Part shown: positions 6,723 to 10,177 of the stretch, piece by piece | Numbering within the stretch: position 1 is the stretch's first letter | Layout: each line of letters opens with the position of its first letter | From: an uncultured Streptococcus sp. | Lineage (GTDB): Bacteria; Bacillota; Bacilli; Lactobacillales; Streptococcaceae | Direction: 5' to 3' | Assembly (NCBI GenBank): GCA_902480035.1 | Contig: CABSRC010000057.1 | Coordinates: 1 to 10,177 of the forward strand | DNA length: 10,177 nt | Made by a program: the position numbers and the translations under genes | Notes under the pieces: model-generated | The model's input: the letters and a program-made list of their open reading frames with translations, nothing else | The model's database searches: none | What the model was told of the DNA's origin: nothing

Positions 6723-6731
6723 TGGTATAAT
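6723..6731 (+). promoter_or_regulatory. Extended -10 promoter for the HAD-gyrB unit
   Basis: TGGTATAAT is a perfect TGnTATAAT element. The expected -35 position (about 6703-6708) falls in the T run of the upstream terminator and is a poor match. Transcription is predicted at 6738 or 6739, and the HAD ATG is at 6739, so the message should be leaderless. No operator-like dyad is visible in the few bases between terminator and promoter. Confidence 0.75.
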
Positions 6732-6738
6732 ATTGACT

Positions 6739-7302
6739 ATGAATTATCATGATTTTATATGGGATCTTGGTGGGACGCTATTGGATAATTACGAAACGTC
6801 CACAAATGCCTTTGTAGCGACATTGAAGGACTTTCACATCCAAGCCGATCATGATTCTGTTTATGCAGCGTTAAAAATCTCAACACAGGATGCAATCCAT
6901 ACCTTTGCGCCTCATATTCCTAATTTTCGTACGGAATACAAAAAAAAAGAAGCCTTAGGTTTGCAAGATCCGGTTTTATTTGATGGAGCAAAAGAGTTAC
7001 TAGAAGAGATTCAAGTACATGGAGGACGTCATTTTTTGGTATCTCATCGAGATCGCCAAGTTTTGACCCTTATTGATCAGACGGGCATTGCTCCCTTCTT
7101 TACTGAGATTGTAACAGCAGACGAGGGCTTTCCTCGCAAGCCAGATCCAACCTCGATGCTCTATTTGAAAGAAAAATATAGTATTCAAGATGGTCTGGTC
7201 ATTGGAGATCGTCCGATCGATATAGAAGCTGGGAAGGCGGCAGGGCTGACAACTTATTTATTTGATACCATGCCCCACTTACACCGGTTTATATTTGAAT
7301 AG
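6739..7302 (+). CDS. HAD-superfamily (subfamily IA-like) protein with variant motif I
   Basis: The 187-residue protein has the HAD order: motif I DLGGTLLD (9-16) with nucleophile D9, motif II S102 in LVSHR, motif III K134 in RKPDP, and motif IV GDRPID with D157 and D161. A small helical cap lies between motifs I and II (about 18-80). Canonical motif I is DxDGT; here the second Asp, the general acid/base of phosphatases, is Gly (G11). Phosphatase activity may therefore be weak or altered. Annotated generically as a HAD-IA hydrolase; the substrate is unknown. The ATG at 6739 is preferred because the protein then begins right before the first beta strand. An upstream in-frame TTG at 6712 overlaps the terminator and promoter and has no ribosome binding site. 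The start lacks a Shine-Dalgarno and fits leaderless translation. It is 12 bases upstream of gyrB and cotranscribed with it. Confidence 0.85.
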   Translation: MNYHDFIWDLGGTLLDNYETSTNAFVATLKDFHIQADHDSVYAALKISTQDAIHTFAPHIPNFRTEYKKKEALGLQDPVLFDGAKELLEEIQVHGGRHFLVSHRDRQVLTLIDQTGIAPFFTEIVTADEGFPRKPDPTSMLYLKEKYSIQDGLVIGDRPIDIEAGKAAGLTTYLFDTMPHLHRFIFE

Positions 7303-7314
7303 AAAAGGGAAATT

Positions 7315-9264
7315 ATGACAGAGGATAAACAGCAAGAAATTCAAGCGCAAGAATATGATGCCAGTCAGATTCAGGTCTTGGAAGGACTAGAAGCCGTTCG
7401 CATGCGTCCGGGGATGTATATTGGATCTACCTCAAAAGAAGGTCTTCATCATCTGGTCTGGGAAATTGTAGATAACTCGATTGACGAAGCCTTAGCCGGT
7501 TTTGCTAGCCATATTGAAGTTTTCATTGAAAAAGACAATTCTATCACGGTTGTCGATGATGGTCGGGGAATTCCAGTGGATATCCAAGAAAAGACGGGTC
7601 GACCTGCCGTTGAAACTGTCTTTACTGTGCTCCACGCGGGAGGAAAATTCGGCGGAGGTGGCTACAAGGTTTCTGGTGGTCTTCACGGGGTAGGGTCATC
7701 TGTTGTCAATGCCCTTTCCACATCCCTCGATGTTCGCGTCTATAAAAACGGCAGTATCCATTACCAAGAGTATCGTCGTGGACAAGTTGTGGATGATTTG
7801 AAAGTCATCGGAGAGACAGATCGGACAGGGACAACTGTTCACTTTATTCCAGATCCAGAAATCTTCACGGAAACGACTGAGTATGATTTTGAAAAATTAA
7901 ACAAACGGATTCAAGAATTAGCCTTTTTAAATCGTGGTTTGCGTATTTCCTTGACGGATAAGCGCGAAGGCTTAGAGCAGGAAAAGCATTACCACTACGA
8001 AGGTGGGATCTCTAGTTACGTTGAATATATCAATGAAAATAAAGATGTCATCTTTGAAACACCCATCTATACAGATGGGGAAATGGATGATATTACCGTT
8101 GAAGTGGCGATGCAATATACTACGGGCTACCATGAAACCGTCATGAGTTTTGCGAATAACATCCATACCCATGAAGGTGGAACCCACGAGCAGGGCTTCC
8201 GTACAGCCCTCACTCGCGTCATCAATGATTACGCCAAGAAAAATAAGCTTTTAAAAGAAAATGAAGACAATTTAACAGGTGAGGATGTTCGGGAAGGTTT
8301 AACAGCAGTTATCTCAGTTAAACATCCAAACCCACAGTTTGAAGGACAAACCAAGACAAAGCTTGGAAATTCAGAAGTTGTAAAAATTACCAATCGACTC
8401 TTTAGTGATGCCTTTTCTGATTTCCTTTTGGAAAATCCACAAATCGCTAAGAAAATCGTTGAAAAAGGGATTTTAGCGGCGAAAGCTCGGGTGGCAGCTA
8501 AGCGGGCACGGGAAGTGACCCGTAAGAAATCGGGACTTGAGATCTCTAACCTGCCTGGTAAATTGGCAGACTGTTCTTCAAACAACCCACAAGAAACAGA
8601 ACTCTTCATCGTCGAAGGGGATTCGGCTGGAGGATCTGCTAAATCAGGTCGGAATCGTGAATTTCAGGCAATTCTTCCAATCCGTGGTAAAATTTTGAAC
8701 GTTGAAAAAGCAAGTATGGACAAGATTCTTGCCAATGAAGAGATCCGTAGTTTATTTACTGCTATGGGAACTGGATTTGGTGCTGAATTTGATGTCACAA
8801 AAGCGCGTTATCAAAAATTAGTCATTATGACCGATGCCGATGTCGATGGCGCACATATTCGAACCCTTCTGTTGACCTTGATCTATCGCTATATGAAACC
8901 AGTCTTGGAAGCGGGATATGTTTATATTGCGCAACCACCAATCTATGGGGTCAAAGTCGGTAGTGAGATCAAAGAATATATCCAACCTGGTGCGAACCAA
9001 GAAGCAGAATTAGCTGCAGCTTTGGAACGCTATTCAGAAGGTCGCTCAAAACCAACCATCCAACGCTACAAAGGTCTTGGGGAAATGGATGATCACCAAT
9101 TATGGGAAACAACCATGAACCCCGAACACCGCTTGATGGCACGGGTATCAGTAGACGATGCTGCGGAAGCAGATAAGATATTTGATATGTTGATGGGAGA
9201 CCGCGTGGAACCACGTCGGGAATTTATCGAAGAAAACGCTGAATATAGTACACTCGATGTATAA
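7315..9264 (+). CDS. gyrB: DNA gyrase subunit B
   Basis: This 649-residue protein is the ATPase subunit of DNA gyrase, which with GyrA introduces negative supercoils. The GHKL ATPase domain (about 20-230) shows E50, N54 and E58 in HLVWEIVDNSIDEALAG, D81 in DDGRGIP and the ATP lid HAGGKFGGGGYKVSGGLHGVGSS (107-129). A transducer domain follows to about 400. The TOPRIM domain has EGDSAGG (434-440, E434), PIRGK (455-459) and DADVDG (507-512). The conserved QRYKGLGEMD (583-592) and the terminal TLDV (646-649) complete it. Length and all catalytic residues are normal. GyrB rather than ParE is supported by the whole-protein match to streptococcal GyrB and by the HAD-gyrB-ezrA context. AAAAGGGA (7303-7310) lies four bases before the ATG. 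The residue aligned with E. coli R136, which contacts aminocoumarins, is K144. gyrA is not in the window. No terminator follows. Confidence 0.98.
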   Translation: MTEDKQQEIQAQEYDASQIQVLEGLEAVRMRPGMYIGSTSKEGLHHLVWEIVDNSIDEALAGFASHIEVFIEKDNSITVVDDGRGIPVDIQEKTGRPAVETVFTVLHAGGKFGGGGYKVSGGLHGVGSSVVNALSTSLDVRVYKNGSIHYQEYRRGQVVDDLKVIGETDRTGTTVHFIPDPEIFTETTEYDFEKLNKRIQELAFLNRGLRISLTDKREGLEQEKHYHYEGGISSYVEYINENKDVIFETPIYTDGEMDDITVEVAMQYTTGYHETVMSFANNIHTHEGGTHEQGFRTALTRVINDYAKKNKLLKENEDNLTGEDVREGLTAVISVKHPNPQFEGQTKTKLGNSEVVKITNRLFSDAFSDFLLENPQIAKKIVEKGILAAKARVAAKRAREVTRKKSGLEISNLPGKLADCSSNNPQETELFIVEGDSAGGSAKSGRNREFQAILPIRGKILNVEKASMDKILANEEIRSLFTAMGTGFGAEFDVTKARYQKLVIMTDADVDGAHIRTLLLTLIYRYMKPVLEAGYVYIAQPPIYGVKVGSEIKEYIQPGANQEAELAAALERYSEGRSKPTIQRYKGLGEMDDHQLWETTMNPEHRLMARVSVDDAAEADKIFDMLMGDRVEPRREFIEENAEYSTLDV

Positions 9265-9278
9265 AATTCAACGAACGC

Positions 9279-9308
9279 TTCCCATTAATGGATATTTTAT
9301 GGTATAAT
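9279..9308 (+). promoter_or_regulatory. Promoter of ezrA
   Basis: TATAAT (9303-9308) preceded by TG at 9300-9301 forms a perfect extended -10. TTCCCA (9279-9284) is a four-of-six -35 match at 18-base spacing. Transcription would begin near 9315, leaving a leader of about 36 bases that contains the strong AAGGAG (9338-9343), seven bases before the ATG. This allows ezrA to be expressed apart from gyrB. Confidence 0.7.
9282..9291. repeat. Perfect 10-base palindrome overlapping the ezrA -35 region
   Basis: CCATTAATGG is an exact dyad. It lies 18 bases after the gyrB stop and over the likely -35 (TTCCCA, 9279-9284) of ezrA. It has no loop and no T run, so it is not a terminator. It could be an operator half-site or chance in AT-rich sequence. 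Confidence 0.25.
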
Positions 9309-9350
9309 TACAAGGATTACGTTCAAGTAATACGATGAAGGAGTTTTTAT

Positions 9351-10177
9351 ATGTCTAGTGGACTAATTGTTCTCATCTTTATTGTCGCCCTTATCTTGAT
9401 TGTAGGATATGTGGTTGCAGTCATTTTGAGAAAACGAAACGAGGCCTTACTGGCAGCACTGGAAGAACGAAAAGAAAAGTTATATAACCTTCCGGTCAAC
9501 GATGAAGTTGAGGCCGTAAAAAACATGCATTTGATTGGTCAAAGTCAAGTTGCATTTCGTGAATGGAATCAAAAATGGGTAGATTTATCCTTAAATTCAT
9601 TTGCTGATATTGAAAACAATCTGTTTGAGGCGGAAGGCTACAATAATTCTTTCCGTTTCATGAAGGCTAAACAAGCTATTGACAATATCGAAAGTCAGAT
9701 CCAGTTGATCGACGAAGATATCAAGGCGATTCGCCAAGCCCTTTCAGATCTTGAAGAGCAAGAACAAAAAAATAGCGGACGCGTGGTTCATGCCTTAGAT
9801 ATGTTTGAAGAACTTCAAAAAGAAGTCACTTCAGATCCAGATCGTTATGGCAGTGCGCTTCCTGAAATTGAAAAGCAAATTGGAAATATTCAATCTGAGT
9901 TTTCACAATTTGTCACCTTGAATTCTTCAGGTGACCCTGTTGAAGCAGCTGAAATCCTTGATACAGCTGAGAATCATATTGTGGCCTTAAAACAAATTGT
10001 TGAGCGAGTGCCAGAAATTGTCACCGCTCTTCAGTCAAAACTTCCAGACCAATTAGAGGATTTGGAAAGTGGCTACCGCAAGCTTTTGGAATCTGGCTAC
10101 CACTTCACTGAAACAGATATTGAATCTCGTTTCCAACAGTTGCATGCTTCCTTGAAGAACAATATGGCAAATGTATC
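9351..10177 (+). CDS. ezrA: Septation ring formation regulator EzrA, N-terminal part (3' end outside window)
   Basis: The frame from the ATG at 9351 is open to the end of the window, giving about 275 residues of a protein usually near 570, so roughly half is missing. EzrA is a membrane-anchored regulator of the FtsZ ring and, in streptococci, a core division protein. Seen here: a single N-terminal membrane helix (about residues 4-26) followed by RKRNEALLAALEERKEKLYN, then long charged, coiled-coil-rich sequence. The segment EVEAVKNMHLIGQSQVAFREWNQKW (starting about residue 53) and FSQFVTLNSSGDPVEAAEILD are hallmark EzrA sequences. The cytoplasmic part folds as spectrin-like repeats (family knowledge). 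The C-terminal FtsZ-binding QNR patch cannot be seen. The start is fixed by AAGGAG at 9338-9343. It has its own promoter and may also receive read-through from gyrB. Confidence 0.96.
   Translation, partial: MSSGLIVLIFIVALILIVGYVVAVILRKRNEALLAALEERKEKLYNLPVNDEVEAVKNMHLIGQSQVAFREWNQKWVDLSLNSFADIENNLFEAEGYNNSFRFMKAKQAIDNIESQIQLIDEDIKAIRQALSDLEEQEQKNSGRVVHALDMFEELQKEVTSDPDRYGSALPEIEKQIGNIQSEFSQFVTLNSSGDPVEAAEILDTAENHIVALKQIVERVPEIVTALQSKLPDQLEDLESGYRKLLESGYHFTETDIESRFQQLHASLKNNMANV

Noticed and set aside
6712..6738. Upstream TTG start extending the HAD protein by nine residues
   Set aside because: It overlaps the terminator T run and the -10 box, has no Shine-Dalgarno, and would lie upstream of the predicted transcription start.
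8151..8158. TGCGAATA resembling the ComX competence box TACGAATA
   Set aside because: It is inside the conserved FANNIH coding region of gyrB, has one mismatch, and is not upstream of any gene.
8229..8609. Minus-strand open frame inside gyrB
   Set aside because: It is antisense to highly conserved gyrB coding sequence, with no recognisable domain or ribosome binding site.
9265..9299. Possible terminator between gyrB and ezrA
   Set aside because: Only a loopless 10-base palindrome is present, with no GC-rich stem and no T run, so termination is not supported.
1..10177. CRISPR arrays, insertion sequences, BOX/RUP-type repeats, tRNA genes, DnaA-box clusters
   Set aside because: I looked for spaced direct repeats, transposase motifs, cloverleaf sequences and clustered TTATCCACA-like sites on both strands and saw none.

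Overview
The window is a piece of a low-GC Firmicute chromosome, almost certainly a Streptococcus of the oral/mitis-sanguinis type. The basis is recognition of GyrB, EzrA, RodA, the HAD protein and DinG as close matches to remembered streptococcal proteins, plus the local order rodA ... HAD - gyrB - ezrA, strong AAGGAG-type ribosome binding sites and TGnTATAAT promoters. No species is claimed. I see no mobile element, CRISPR array, rRNA, tRNA or prophage; this is core chromosome.

Layout. 1-471 is the 3' end of ftsX (+). 473-534 holds a bidirectional terminator hairpin and a second inverted repeat, where ftsX converges with a metallo-beta-lactamase-fold hydrolase gene (548-1183, -). 1184-1301 is a divergent intergenic region carrying promoters for the hydrolase and for dinG. 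1302 to about 6571 is a tightly packed plus-strand operon: dinG (exonuclease-helicase), a YeiH-family membrane transporter, rodA (peptidoglycan glycosyltransferase) and a DJ-1/PfpI-family gene. It is closed by a rho-independent terminator at 6672-6713. Directly after it comes an extended -10 promoter for a second unit: a HAD-superfamily protein (6739-7302) and gyrB (7315-9264). A further promoter at 9300-9308 drives ezrA (9351 to the window end, cut off). There is no terminator between gyrB and ezrA, so read-through is likely.

Functional theme. FtsX, RodA and EzrA belong to the cell-wall and division machinery (PcsB hydrolase control, peripheral/septal peptidoglycan polymerisation, FtsZ-ring regulation). 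DinG and GyrB act on DNA. The hydrolase, DJ-1 and HAD proteins look like housekeeping metabolite-damage or phosphatase-type enzymes. The YeiH-type transporter is the least expected member of the operon.

Points worth a second look: two genes (dinG and the HAD gene that leads into gyrB) have a near-perfect extended -10 so close to the AUG that their mRNAs should be leaderless or nearly so; DinG appears to have lost its Fe-S cluster cysteines; the HAD protein has Gly in place of the second catalytic Asp; and the ftsX 3' region holds a strong Shine-Dalgarno inside a hairpin, opening only a three-codon frame. I found no convincing wholly new multi-gene system.
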